Assembly (NCBI GenBank): GCA_037501455.1
Contig: CM074858.1
Span: 95,144,501 to 95,208,500, forward strand
DNA: 64,000 nucleotides
From: Lantana camara
Lineage: Eukaryota; Streptophyta; Magnoliopsida; Lamiales; Verbenaceae
Direction: 5' to 3'
Part shown: one piece after another, positions 10,017 to 19,292 of the stretch
Position numbering within the stretch: the first letter of the stretch is position 1
How the letters are laid out: each line of letters opens with the position of its first letter
Notes under the pieces: generated by a model
Databases searched by the model: none
Seen by the model: the letters and a program-made list of their open reading frames with translations, nothing else
Told to the model about the DNA's origin: nothing
Program-made: the position numbers and the translations under genes

Positions 10017-11758
10017 CCATTAGAGATCCACAAGGAACAGAGATAGATTTTGCAATCAGGCTAGATTTCCAGGTCATAAACAACAAGGCGGAGTACGAGG
10101 CTCTTATCCAAGGATTGAAAATTGCTTCTCAAAATGGAGCCCCCAGGATCACAGCCTACGTGGATTCACAGCTGATTGCAAGCCAGATTGAAGGAACTTA
10201 TGAGGCTCGAGAAGCCACCATGAGGCAGTACTTAGAAAAGGCACAAAAAGTTATTCAGAGATTCAAAGAATTCAACTTGTTGCAGGTCCCACGTGCGGAG
10301 AACGAGCGAGCTGATGCTCTATCCAAATTTACCTCCGCGCTGGAGAGCACCTGTGAGCGCTCAGTCACATTTCTCAGGACTGAAGAGCCTTTGATTAAGG
10401 AAAAAAGCATGACCCAAGCGGTACTCATGATTGATCCTGATGAGCCTTGCTGGCTTGATGACCTTGTGAAGTTTCTCAGAGATGGAACTTGTCTGACTGA
10501 TAGGATAAAGGCTCGGAAGGTGAGAAACAAGGCCCCTCGTTTCTCTTTAGACAACGAGGGCAGGCTTTTTAAGAAGTCATTCCAGGGCCCGCCAATGAGA
10601 TGTTTGAGGCCCTCACAAGCCAAAGAGACCCTTGAGCATGTGCATGGAGGGAGTTGTGGGAATCACTCAGGAGGGCGCATCCTTGCCAAGAAAATACTAA
10701 GGAGTGGATTCTATTGGCCTACTGTTCTACAGGATGCCCTCGAGTTTTCCAAAAGATATCCCAAATGCCAATTTCATTCAAACATCCCTCAGTTGCCAGC
10801 AGCCCAGATGATCCCCATAGACGTCTCATGGCCCTTTGATCAGTGGGGTATAGACATTGTGGGCCCTTCGCCAGTGGCGGTCGGGCAAAAGAAATTTGTC
10901 ATACTGGCCGTAGATTATTTTGCAAAGTGGGCAAAGGGTGAGGCCGTCGCGAAGATCACCTTTAGGGTGGTAAGGGATTTCATATGGAAGAATATCATCT
11001 GTAGATATGGTATTCCTAGGGTACTTATATCAGACAACGGATCGCAATTTATTGCAGCTGATACCAGAGAATGGTGTTCAGAATTGGGTATTGAGCAACG
11101 TTTCACTTCTGTAGGCCACCCTCAGGCCAACGGCCAAACTGAGGTCACCAATCGAACCATTCTCCAACACCTGAAAACCATGCTCGAAAGCAAGAAAAGT
11201 GAGTGGGCCGAAGAGCTACAAGGAGCCCTATGGGCGTATCTCACAACTCCACGAGCGTCAACCGGAGAAACTCCATTTGCCCTCGTGTACGGGTCTGAGG
11301 CCATGATACCTTTTGAAATTGTACACGAATCCGCTCGTCTAGCCTATTTCGAGCCTCAGGATAATGAAGTCAACAGAAGCCTAGAGTTGGACCTACTGGA
11401 GGAAATATGGGACAATGCATGGGCAAAAATGCACAGATATAAAGCAGCTGTGGCACGACAATACAACAAGCGTGTTAGAGAAAGAACTTTACAGCTGGGA
11501 GACTTGGTCTTGAAGAAAGTGGAAGTATCCAAGCATGTGGGAAAATTGGACCCCAACTGGGAAGGTCCGTTCAAAATCATACAGGTAAGAGCTAACAACA
11601 CTTACACCCTGGAGACACTCGCTTGCCTCACCCTTGGAACGCATGTAACCTCCGGCGGTTCTATGTTTAAGTTCTCTAAGGATATTGATGTAACAATCCC
11701 ACTAATGGGCTCTATGTACTACTTCAAATCTCAAGTAAGTTATGATACACTCTCCTGA
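10013..11758 (+). CDS. pol: Tat pol continued: second RNase H and integrase
   Basis: The frame starts inside the second RNase H (NNKAEYEALIQGLKIA, VDSQLIASQIEG) after the poly-G frameshift. Integrase follows: an N-terminal zinc domain with His pair but YPKCQ where CxxCQ is expected, so one Cys ligand is lost; then the catalytic core with D281, D341 and E377 (spacing D-35-E). The C-terminal part has the GDLVLKKV and LDPNWEGPF words common in gypsy integrases. All three catalytic acids are present, but the missing Cys and the frameshift argue against function. Confidence 0.88.
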   Translation: MTIRDPQGTEIDFAIRLDFQVINNKAEYEALIQGLKIASQNGAPRITAYVDSQLIASQIEGTYEAREATMRQYLEKAQKVIQRFKEFNLLQVPRAENERADALSKFTSALESTCERSVTFLRTEEPLIKEKSMTQAVLMIDPDEPCWLDDLVKFLRDGTCLTDRIKARKVRNKAPRFSLDNEGRLFKKSFQGPPMRCLRPSQAKETLEHVHGGSCGNHSGGRILAKKILRSGFYWPTVLQDALEFSKRYPKCQFHSNIPQLPAAQMIPIDVSWPFDQWGIDIVGPSPVAVGQKKFVILAVDYFAKWAKGEAVAKITFRVVRDFIWKNIICRYGIPRVLISDNGSQFIAADTREWCSELGIEQRFTSVGHPQANGQTEVTNRTILQHLKTMLESKKSEWAEELQGALWAYLTTPRASTGETPFALVYGSEAMIPFEIVHESARLAYFEPQDNEVNRSLELDLLEEIWDNAWAKMHRYKAAVARQYNKRVRERTLQLGDLVLKKVEVSKHVGKLDPNWEGPFKIIQVRANNTYTLETLACLTLGTHVTSGGSMFKFSKDIDVTIPLMGSMYYFKSQVSYDTLS

Positions 11759-12714
11759 ATATTTCTATACTTCCGTTTTTAAGTTATGCAAATGGATAAG
11801 ACCCACGTCCCTCGTTACTACGAGCGTGGTTGGCAATTAATTTCAATACGCACGACATTATTGCACATGGGTTACGCTTGCCAGCGCTTTATTCTACGTG
11901 GGGGGACGCCCTCATAGGGACAGCCGGGTAACGCTCACAACCAACATAATGAATTGAAGAAAAACGCACAAGAAAAATCCTAGTAGGCCTTGGTTGTTTG
12001 TCACAACACCTTGCGCTCGAAAACGGGATCCTTGGAGATAACAAGTCCTAGTAGACTTGGTCAACATCCAGCGCTCGAAAATGGGACCCTTGAAGTCCTA
12101 GTAGGCCTGGGTCGTTAATTACAACACCTAGCGCTCGAAGCTAAAAAGGCCAACTCCTACGAGGAGTAGAGGAGAACTTTTTGACAAGTTTTCAGGATCA
12201 CACGAGCGGCACCCTTGAAGTGAAGCCCTCGTACGCATCCACGGAATGGTACGAATTCATTACGCACATGAATTTGCACAAGTCCCAGTGACAAAGGTGC
12301 CCATAAAAGGGAAAACTCACGCTCGGTTATGGGACTTGGCCAATCTTTGCAAATTTCTATCAAATCTAAGCTAGGGTTTACTATTAAGGGAACCCTTTCG
12401 CTCGTTTAAAACTTGAAATAGAATCCATACTTAGTCAAAATTTTAACAAGTCTTGAAATGGGGGCACATGCAAGGTAAGACCCTCGTTTTTACTCAATGA
12501 CTTAGCAAAAATTTCCAAGTTTCCTGATGTCTTTTACTTGAGCTCAGAAATTAGTCAGAATCTTATGAGGGATCTCGACAATAGCAAGCGTAAACAAGGA
12601 AACAAAGGCAAATTACGAGAAAATGAACTCTCATTAGGAAAGAAGAGATTACAACGATTCCAAACAAGGGCATCATAGCCCACGAAAATGCAGTAAAAAA
12701 ATACAAGTAAAAAC
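11759..12714. other. Tat spacer between pol and the antisense gene
   Basis: No coding region is seen. Three degenerate copies of a 50-70 bp unit (CCTAGTAG-C-TTGG ... GCGCTCGAA) lie at about 11985-12140. Words containing GCTCG or CGAGC recur through this spacer and the whole element. Confidence 0.6.
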
Positions 12715-13739
12715 TTAAGCTGCAGGCGCCACATCCTCTTCCAAATTTACAATCACTTGCTGAGCGGGAGTAGCGGGTTCTTGCGGAGAAGGCACAGGCT
12801 CGTTATTCCCTGGAAGTTGAGGGGCATTGGGCTCATTAACCCCATTTTCCGGAACAAGGGCATCATCAGCGATTGGGGCAGAAGCATTGACGGCGGGCGC
12901 TGAAGGCTCATTTGCAGGAAGGTTCTCGGAAGGGATAGTGGCAGCATCAACACCCTCATTTTGTTCCACTTGAAGGGTTCCCTGCGGAGGATGAGCCGCC
13001 ATGTATTCATCCTGGATAAGCGTGACCAGGAAGTTATATTCTGGCTCGGAGAGGTTTGCCTCAGGGTCTTCACGATTGTCATCTTCTTCGACGCAACGCT
13101 CGTTGTACATAAGCCCCATGTCCTGCGCCTCACGAACGGACGGATCTGTTAAGCCCTTGTGGATACCCTGCTCAATCGCCAAATTGAAGGCTTTTTGAGC
13201 CTCGTCAAGACAGTGCAAAGAGGCAGCAAAGTTAAACGCCTTGGAATGGCAGAACTTGATGAGGGCCTCCTTGACTGATTGCTCAATGCGATGACGAAGT
13301 TGATCCAAGATATCCGCATGCTTCTTCTCCACCTCAGTAGCCCTCGTCCTCCATGCGTTACGATCGTCCGTAAGCTTTTGATGGCTCTCGTTGAGATTAT
13401 TGTGTTGTGTGCGCCAACTCCTCCGGGCGGTTTTGGCGTTCGTGAAATCATCCTGCAATTTCTTCATCTCTTCCTCCAGCTTTTTATGCTCTGTCTCGAG
13501 GGAGAGGAACTTGACCTTCTCCACACCTAGTTCCTCCTGAATTTGGGCGGGATCGTTCGAGCGCGCCATCTTCTTGTACTTTGCTTTCCGGTCAGCATAA
13601 ACCGTGGCACGCATCTGGATGTTTTTCGCCCTCGGGAGCACTTGCTGCACGGGCTCAAAAGGGCAGGAGTGTTAGTAAAAATCTTGCAGAACAACATCTT
13701 TGAAAAATAATAAAGTTACAAGGAGGAAGGAGACTTACA
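12715..13739 (-). CDS. Antisense Tat gene, 3' exons (coiled-coil protein)
   Basis: The reverse strand reads a charged coiled-coil protein (about 310 aa, many Lys/Glu heptads to about residue 130), then an acidic and Pro/Ala-rich tail ending EEDVAPAA before TAA. A good intron lies at 13738-13645: donor GTAAGT, acceptor TGCAG. Removing it joins upstream codons ending ...HALIS to ...QVLPRAK, so the ATG at 13650 is not the true start. This is the C-terminal part of the gene whose 5' part lies at 14495-15611. The function of these Tat antisense proteins is unknown. Confidence 0.65.
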
Positions 13740-14494
13740 GAAATTAAGGCATGAACCATGTCACTGGTCACCTTCTCCACGAACTCAGAGTACAAGGCCC
13801 TATGGTCCGCTATGAATTGAACCCTCTCATATAAGCCCTCGCTGATGGTTTGTGTGACCGTTCCCTACCTCAATAGTACGGTATCTCCATCTGCGGAACC
13901 CTTGTAGCTCCTATCCCCACGACGGTCAAAATCCCATAAGTGTTCTTCCTCTGTGGAGGAAGTATCTCCATCACCCTTGGGGCCTTCAACAACTTGCTTG
14001 CCCTTACCGATTATGGAAAAGGAATCTGGTATCCTTTTCCTCTTTCTAGAGGCTGAGGCGCTTCCTCATTGAGCATCTCTGATACTGACGCTCGTCTGAG
14101 GCCTTGGCGGCGGAACCGGAGCGGGGATAATGGCTCCACTCACTTGAGGAGCAACCGGGGCCCTCGGAATCACCCTTGTATCAGGGTTGGGTGCTTGATT
14201 CTTCCCTCTACCTTGACTGGCGCTCGAACTTGTGGCTCGATGACCACCACGCTCGTTGCCCCGACCTGCGCCTCGGGGTGGTGGGTTTTGCTGATCTCCC
14301 TGATTGGCTTAGCGCCTGTTAGCATTGGCAAATCTAGCAGCGTTTCTAATCCCTCCACCAGCCATTATAATACCTGGTCTTGGAAAACAAGAACAAGGAA
14401 AAGCACAAGGGTTGGAAACGCTCGTTCAAATAATGTAAATCATGAAACACACATGAAAGTCAGTATCCCTATCTAAGTGTTAGCGCCCTAAAAT
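13740..14494 (-). CDS. Antisense Tat gene, middle part (exon limits unclear)
   Basis: The reverse strand between the two clearer blocks keeps protein-like composition in pieces, for example a Pro-rich stretch near 14070-14160 and an acidic patch near 13950, but has stops between them. Introns or decay are both possible. I cannot fix exon borders here. Confidence 0.35.
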
Positions 14495-15611
14495 CTAACC
14501 ATCTCTATCCAAGTCTCGAACGGGAGGGTTGCTGAGATAATGGGGGTCGTTGGTAAGTCCGCAAAGGAACATGAGTTCCGCGTCATCTATCAAGTCTTTG
14601 GCTTGTATCAGCCTGCCCTCGTCCCTCAACGCCCCAGCTAGATCTTTACCCCAGTTCTCAGGGAAGGTGGGGTCCAGACGATTCTTCACTGGGGAGCCTT
14701 TCCCGTGCGAGATCCACTCTCGTGATACCCCGAAATCATCATCCGTCAGGGCTTTGACAAAAATGAACTTCTTCTTCCGATCGGGGCCATACGTGGAGGA
14801 TGCAGAGTTGATCAGTCTCATATGGGCCTTCGCTTGAATATAGTAAAAGAAGCCCACCTCGGGAGACGAGCGTGGCGAGCTGACAACCTGGAACAGAGCG
14901 TTGAAATTCCGCATTGAAGGCTCGTAATTGGTACACTTCATGAGGATCACAAAGCAGGTGATGAGCGCGACACCGTTGGGTACAATCTGCGAGGGGCATA
15001 AGTTCAAGTTATTCAAAATATTGGTCACCGGAACCGGGATTAGAAATCTTAGGCCCCCTGACCCCAATTGCATCCTTGTAAACCGCCATCTCGCCTGGGG
15101 GCGGGCGATTCGCACGCTCATGCTTGGCTGGGTTTCTCCATGTATACCGCTCGTCCCAATATATCGGGGCCAGGACAGTCTTTATCTCTCCCAGAGTGAT
15201 GGTGTTGGGAGTCTCATCAGGGGTACGCTCAGTCGCCTGCATACCCGAGCCTTCACCCTCGTCTGTGCCTTTGGATTTCTGGGTTCTCTTGGATCTTTTG
15301 GTCTTCCTCTTCTTTGGGGGCACCTCCGAGGGCCCTGCCTCCTCGATCCCCCCTGGCGCCGGAGCAGGCATCGCCACGGTCACGGTATAACGAGGGGGAT
15401 GAGTGGTCCTCTCCGTCACTGGAAAAACTACCCCTTGTCTCATCGCCTCCAAAGTTAGGTCCATTTCTTCGAAAATAGGCTCCACACCACCCAGATTTCT
15501 AACTCCCATGGCGGAAACCGCCGCCTCCAACTCCTCATCCCGGGGAGACGATTCGCGGCTGGCCATTTTCCCAACTTCCCTGGTAAACTCCTCAACATGG
15601 TCTTCGGACAT
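14495..15611 (-). CDS. Antisense Tat gene, 5' part (putative gypsy-type transposon domain)
   Basis: From ATG 15611 the reverse strand encodes an acidic leader, a basic Lys-rich stretch (PPKKRKTKRSKR), then PPPGEMAVYKDAI. It continues, after a one-base frameshift near 15070, in a second frame with LNLCPSQIVPNG, then EVGFFYYIQAK and KKKFIFVKAL. This order matches the plant 'putative gypsy type transposon' family (PF04195, Transposase_28), which is known from antisense ORFs of Tat elements. The role is unknown. The frameshift means that the present copy may be dead; a sequencing error or an unusual splice cannot be excluded. Confidence 0.65.
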
Positions 15612-15875
15612 GATTCGAGAAAGGTTTTTTTTAAGGATTGGGAGGGATTGCGAAATTCAGATACTTTGAGAGATAAGGAAGACTTCGGGTGAATTAAACC
15701 CTAATCTGTTCTAAGGTTAGCAAGTTAGAAGATTTCACCAGACTTTTACCTTGGGTTTTCTGGAAAAACTCGAAAGAAGGTGAAGAATGCTTTGAAATCT
15801 GCTTTGCAAGTGTTTTCGCAAATTTGTGCTCTGAAGATTTGTTCGCGTAAAGGATGGAATGGATACGGAATCCCT

Positions 15876-15884
15876 TATTTATAG
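15876..15884 (-). promoter_or_regulatory. TATA-like box for the antisense Tat gene
   Basis: The reverse strand reads CTATAAATA about 265 bases before the ATG at 15611, with no competing ATG-rich frame between. It suggests that the antisense gene has its own promoter inside the element, independent of the LTR. Confidence 0.5.
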
Positions 15885-16139
15885 GAGTGGGAGTTGGTAC
15901 GTTTCTGGCAAATAATTCAAAATTGCAATCATTTCCCGCCTAGGAAACCATTCACTTTATGGAACCGTCACACATTTCTCCAGAACCACGCGCCCCACGC
16001 CCATCAGCATTAAATGTATATGCGTTTCAAGCGGTCAGATGAAAGGACCGCATTTATGGCGCTGTCAGAAGGATAATTACTCCACACGCTACGCCTTCCA
16101 CGAGCGCAACGCTCGAAAACTCACGTTGATAGAATTCTA

Positions 16140-16161
16140 CAGCCCTTATCACTACGGGCTG
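16140..16161 (+). other. Small hairpin before the polypurine tract
   Basis: CAGCCC ... GGGCTG forms a short stem with a 10-base loop just upstream of the PPT. Its role is unknown. Confidence 0.4.
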
Positions 16162-16164
16162 CAG

Positions 16165-16179
16165 AATTGGGGGGCAAAA
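16165..16179 (+). other. Polypurine tract of the Tat element
   Basis: AATTGGGGGGCAAAA directly precedes the 3' LTR and is the expected primer for plus-strand DNA synthesis. Confidence 0.85.
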
Positions 16180-17009
16180 TGATAGGGTCAAAACACGCTC
16201 GTCCCACGTTGGGACACGTGGCGACACAAGACAATAACACGTGGCCCCTCATGTTTGTGGTCAGGTTATTCACGAGCGTCCCAAACCCCCGAGCCTCAAA
16301 GTCCCTAAAGAACACGTATCATCTCTACTACGTACATGCATGATCACCCTTGCCGCTCTTTAACGAGCGCACTTCGCAACACAGAGCGAAACACCAATTT
16401 ATCAAGGAAGCCCTCTTCGAGCGATATTCAGCCTCAGGGAAGCTTCCCTCGCCCTTGTTGCACAAGCCTTGGCCTCCATCCCCTAGCGGACTCACTGGTC
16501 CCCAAGGCTCACGGTTGATATGAACGTGCTCCTAGCCCTCGTCACCAACCTCCCAAACGGCTCTCTAACACCAGCTACTCACCCGCGTACCTGCCACTGT
16601 TGCCCGCACCACATTGGCACCAGCTTTTGCAGAAGATTCCTCCTAGGTTTCTCTCATAATGCCACGTGTTAGGGCAACATTTGGCCAGGACCACATGGTG
16701 CAAATGACCAAAGGGTCCCCGACCCTCAACTATAAATATGCGAGTTCATCATCTTCACTGTAAGCGAGCTTCCATACTTGAGCTCTGCAAATTACATTCA
16801 TCTCTTTCAGTTCTTCAACTGACTTGAGCGTCGGAGAGCCAAACTGGGCATCACCCCCAGTCCCCCAGCTTGGCCTTCTGACTATCTGTTCTTTGTGTTT
16901 GTCCCAGCAGGTAGAACCCATTTCGTTTCCGGTGAGTATTCATCGGTTTCCCCACCTCAATCAAATAGAAAGTGATCGGAGTTTGACACCTCACGTTCTT
17001 ACCCCATCA
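16180..17009 (+). repeat. 3' LTR of the Tat element
   Basis: This is 830 bp, the same length as the 5' LTR. It has about 33 substitutions relative to it, of which about 23 are transitions. The TATA-like box is at 16730-16738. Confidence 0.93.
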
Positions 17010-17339
17010 ATATCATATTATTATTTAACAATTTTTAAAATTGAATATATTTTATTATAATATAATAAAACTTTTTTATACTGTATTACAATCAGCTAAT
17101 AAAAGTGGGAAAAAAAATTTAATAAGTACAAAAAAGAACTTTAATGAGCATGATAATGAATAAAAATATATTATAAAAATATGATTTTAAAACATAAAAA
17201 ATATCAAATATTAAAAATTAAATTAATAATTTTAACTTAATTACAAATTGGCAAAGAGTACAATAGTGATGACATGTACTTTAAATACGTACAAATAATT
17301 GATTATCAAAATAATAAAACACTTGGAATTGAATGAAAA

Positions 17340-17960
17340 AACTTACCTTTAAGAAGAATGATCCTGTATTAAAAAGAGAATTCATATATGGATATGAAAA
17401 AAAGCTTCAAGAATGATCTGCTTGAAAAGGAATATGAATATGAAAAGAGGTAAGAAAACAAGTTTTCTATTAAAAAAAAAAAAAGACTTAAATTAGAGTA
17501 AAAGTTACTTAAACGAAGAATGATCCTAAATGAGGAAAAAAATCATATATAATTAGAATAACACTTACCTTAATGAAGAATGATCTTGTATGAGGGAAAA
17601 AAATTCATATATAGAGGAGAAAAATAGTTGTAGTCATGACAATTAAACCTAGGTATATTTGGATAGATTAAGTGATTTGAATTAGAATTTATAACTACAA
17701 TATCTCTACAAACTTACCTTAAATAAAAATGATCATGCATGAAATTCCTGTATGAAAAAGGAAATTCATATATGGATATAGAAAAAAAATTTAACTTCAA
17801 ATACTTGCATGAAAAAGAAAATTTACATATGGATATAAAAAGAGGTAAGAAAATAATTTTTCCATTAGAATCGAAAAAAACACTTGATTAGAATAAACCA
17901 TCCTGGAAAAAAATCATATGATGAGAATAAGACTTACCTTGAAAAATGATAGAAGGAGAA
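17340..17960. repeat. Degenerate repeats inside the Helitron
   Basis: A unit beginning ACTTACCTT and followed by GAAGAATGATC and TTCATATATGGATAT recurs at about 17341, 17563, 17712 and 17932 with varied spacing. The rest of the Helitron body (17015-18420) is AT-rich and non-coding. Confidence 0.6.
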
Positions 17961-18849
17961 AAATAGTTGAGAATTGAGTGTGACAATTAAAACTTTAAAT
18001 ACTAATCTTTTATGGTACGTGAATTATCACTAAAATTTTAAATTTGAATATTCTTTGTAACAAACTTATCTAAAATATTGAATTTGAATTGATAACTAAA
18101 TATATATACAAATTCCTTAATTCTTTTGGATAAAGTGATTTGTTATAGAAAAAAGAATTTCATATGTGATTTGTTACGGAAAACAAAATTTTATATTGAT
18201 TCTAAAATATTGAATTTGAATTGATAACTAAATATCCATACAAAATCCTTAATTCTTTTGGATAAAGTAGATTTGTTATAAAAAACAGAATCTCATATGT
18301 GATTTGTTATGGAAAACAGAATTTTATTTTGATACGCGTTTTTTAAATTTAAATTTTTTGAACAACAGAATTTGAGAAATATTAAATTTAAAATCTATTG
18401 AGGTATTTAAAACTTTTTGAGACTATCCACGTGTATAGTTACGTGGATAGCCTCAAGGGTTCTAAATTATATATATATATAGATTTGATGATTTTGTTTA
18501 TATTTATCTAAGTTAGGTTAATTTAAACTTATTAATAAAAGAAAATATATACTTTTAGAATAAACAATTCAAAATTTGTTATTATTTAAAGTGATAAATA
18601 TATGAAAATTTTAATTTTCATTATTTTATTTAATATCATGTACTAGTAAATAATTTATTTAATTAAATATTATATATAAAATCGGGTTTGGATTCTTAAC
18701 AGATTGAATTTTTTAATTCTATATTCAATCCATTTATTTTGGATTATGAATATTTATAATTAGACATGATTCATCGGATATTTTTATCAGACGAATATAC
18801 TAAAATTCGGATTGGATTCGAATTAAAATCCGATCCATTGTCACATAAT

Positions 18850-18866
18850 TGGGCCTGGCCCAACCC
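18850..18866 (+). promoter_or_regulatory. Paired TGGGCC (site II) elements upstream of eIF3A
   Basis: TGGGCC (18850-18855) and, in reverse orientation, TGGCCCA (18856-18862) lie about 100 bases before the likely transcribed region. TGGGCY 'site II' motifs are known in plant promoters of translation genes, where TCP factors bind. Use here is an inference. Confidence 0.5.
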
Positions 18867-19292
18867 ATGACAGAAGATACCCAAGCTTAAAGTCTGGTCC
18901 AGTTACAAACCTGAACTAGGTTTTCCAGATATATATTATATTCTATTGAGGTAATCAGCTCTCTCTTCTACTATCGAAAGAGAGAAAGCCACAACGTACG
19001 CTCCATCGCCGCCGCCGCCGGCCACCACCGCTGCAGACCTGCGTAAGATCTTCTTTTAATTGATTTCGATATCCTGCTCACTAAATCCACCTTAGGAAAC
19101 AATATTTCAAGATTAATGATTTTGTTCTTTAGGCCCTTTTCTAATCTTTTAGATCAGATTGCCTGTGAGTATCCCTTTCTTGTTTAGTGCTTGTAGCACA
19201 TGATTCAATTACCGTTGCATCTCAAGTTTGCTGTTAATTGACTCTGAATTTTATATCTGAACAGATTGGTTATCTCAATATTGGGATTTAAG

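Larger units (their letters stand above)
4648..17009 (+). mobile_element. Complete Ty3/gypsy element, Tat lineage
   Basis: This is a 12,362-bp element with two 830-bp LTRs (TGATAGGG...CCCATCA), primer-binding site, gag, PR-RT-RNaseH, a second RNase H, integrase, a long spacer holding an antisense gene, a polypurine tract and the 3' LTR. The perfect 5-bp target duplication ATATC lies at 4643-4647 and 17010-17014. A second RNase H before integrase and an antisense ORF after pol mark the Tat group (Retand/Ogre relatives) within Ty3/gypsy. The LTRs differ at about 33 of 830 positions by my count (~4%), mostly transitions. Stops in gag, a frameshift in the second RNase H and a lost zinc ligand in integrase show that this copy is no longer autonomous. 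Confidence 0.92.
4252..18483 (-). mobile_element. Non-autonomous Helitron, split by a Tat retrotransposon
   Basis: Read on the reverse strand, the left edge is a Helitron 3' end: a hairpin ACCCGTGCC-TT-GGCACGGGT (4262-4281), a short spacer, then CTAG followed by host T. The right edge fits a Helitron 5' end: host A then TCTATATATATAT (about 18483). About 30 bp inside that end lies a strong inverted repeat CTATCCACGT/ACGTGGATAG (18423-18450). Removing the Tat element at 4648-17009 and one copy of its target duplication leaves about 1.87 kb of AT-rich sequence without Rep/helicase genes. The 3' end is convincing; the 5' end is an inference from position and the TC terminus. Confidence 0.6.

Noticed and set aside
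13001..13530. Plus-strand and alternative-frame ORFs over the antisense Tat gene
   Set aside because: Shadows of the coiled-coil frame; no independent support.
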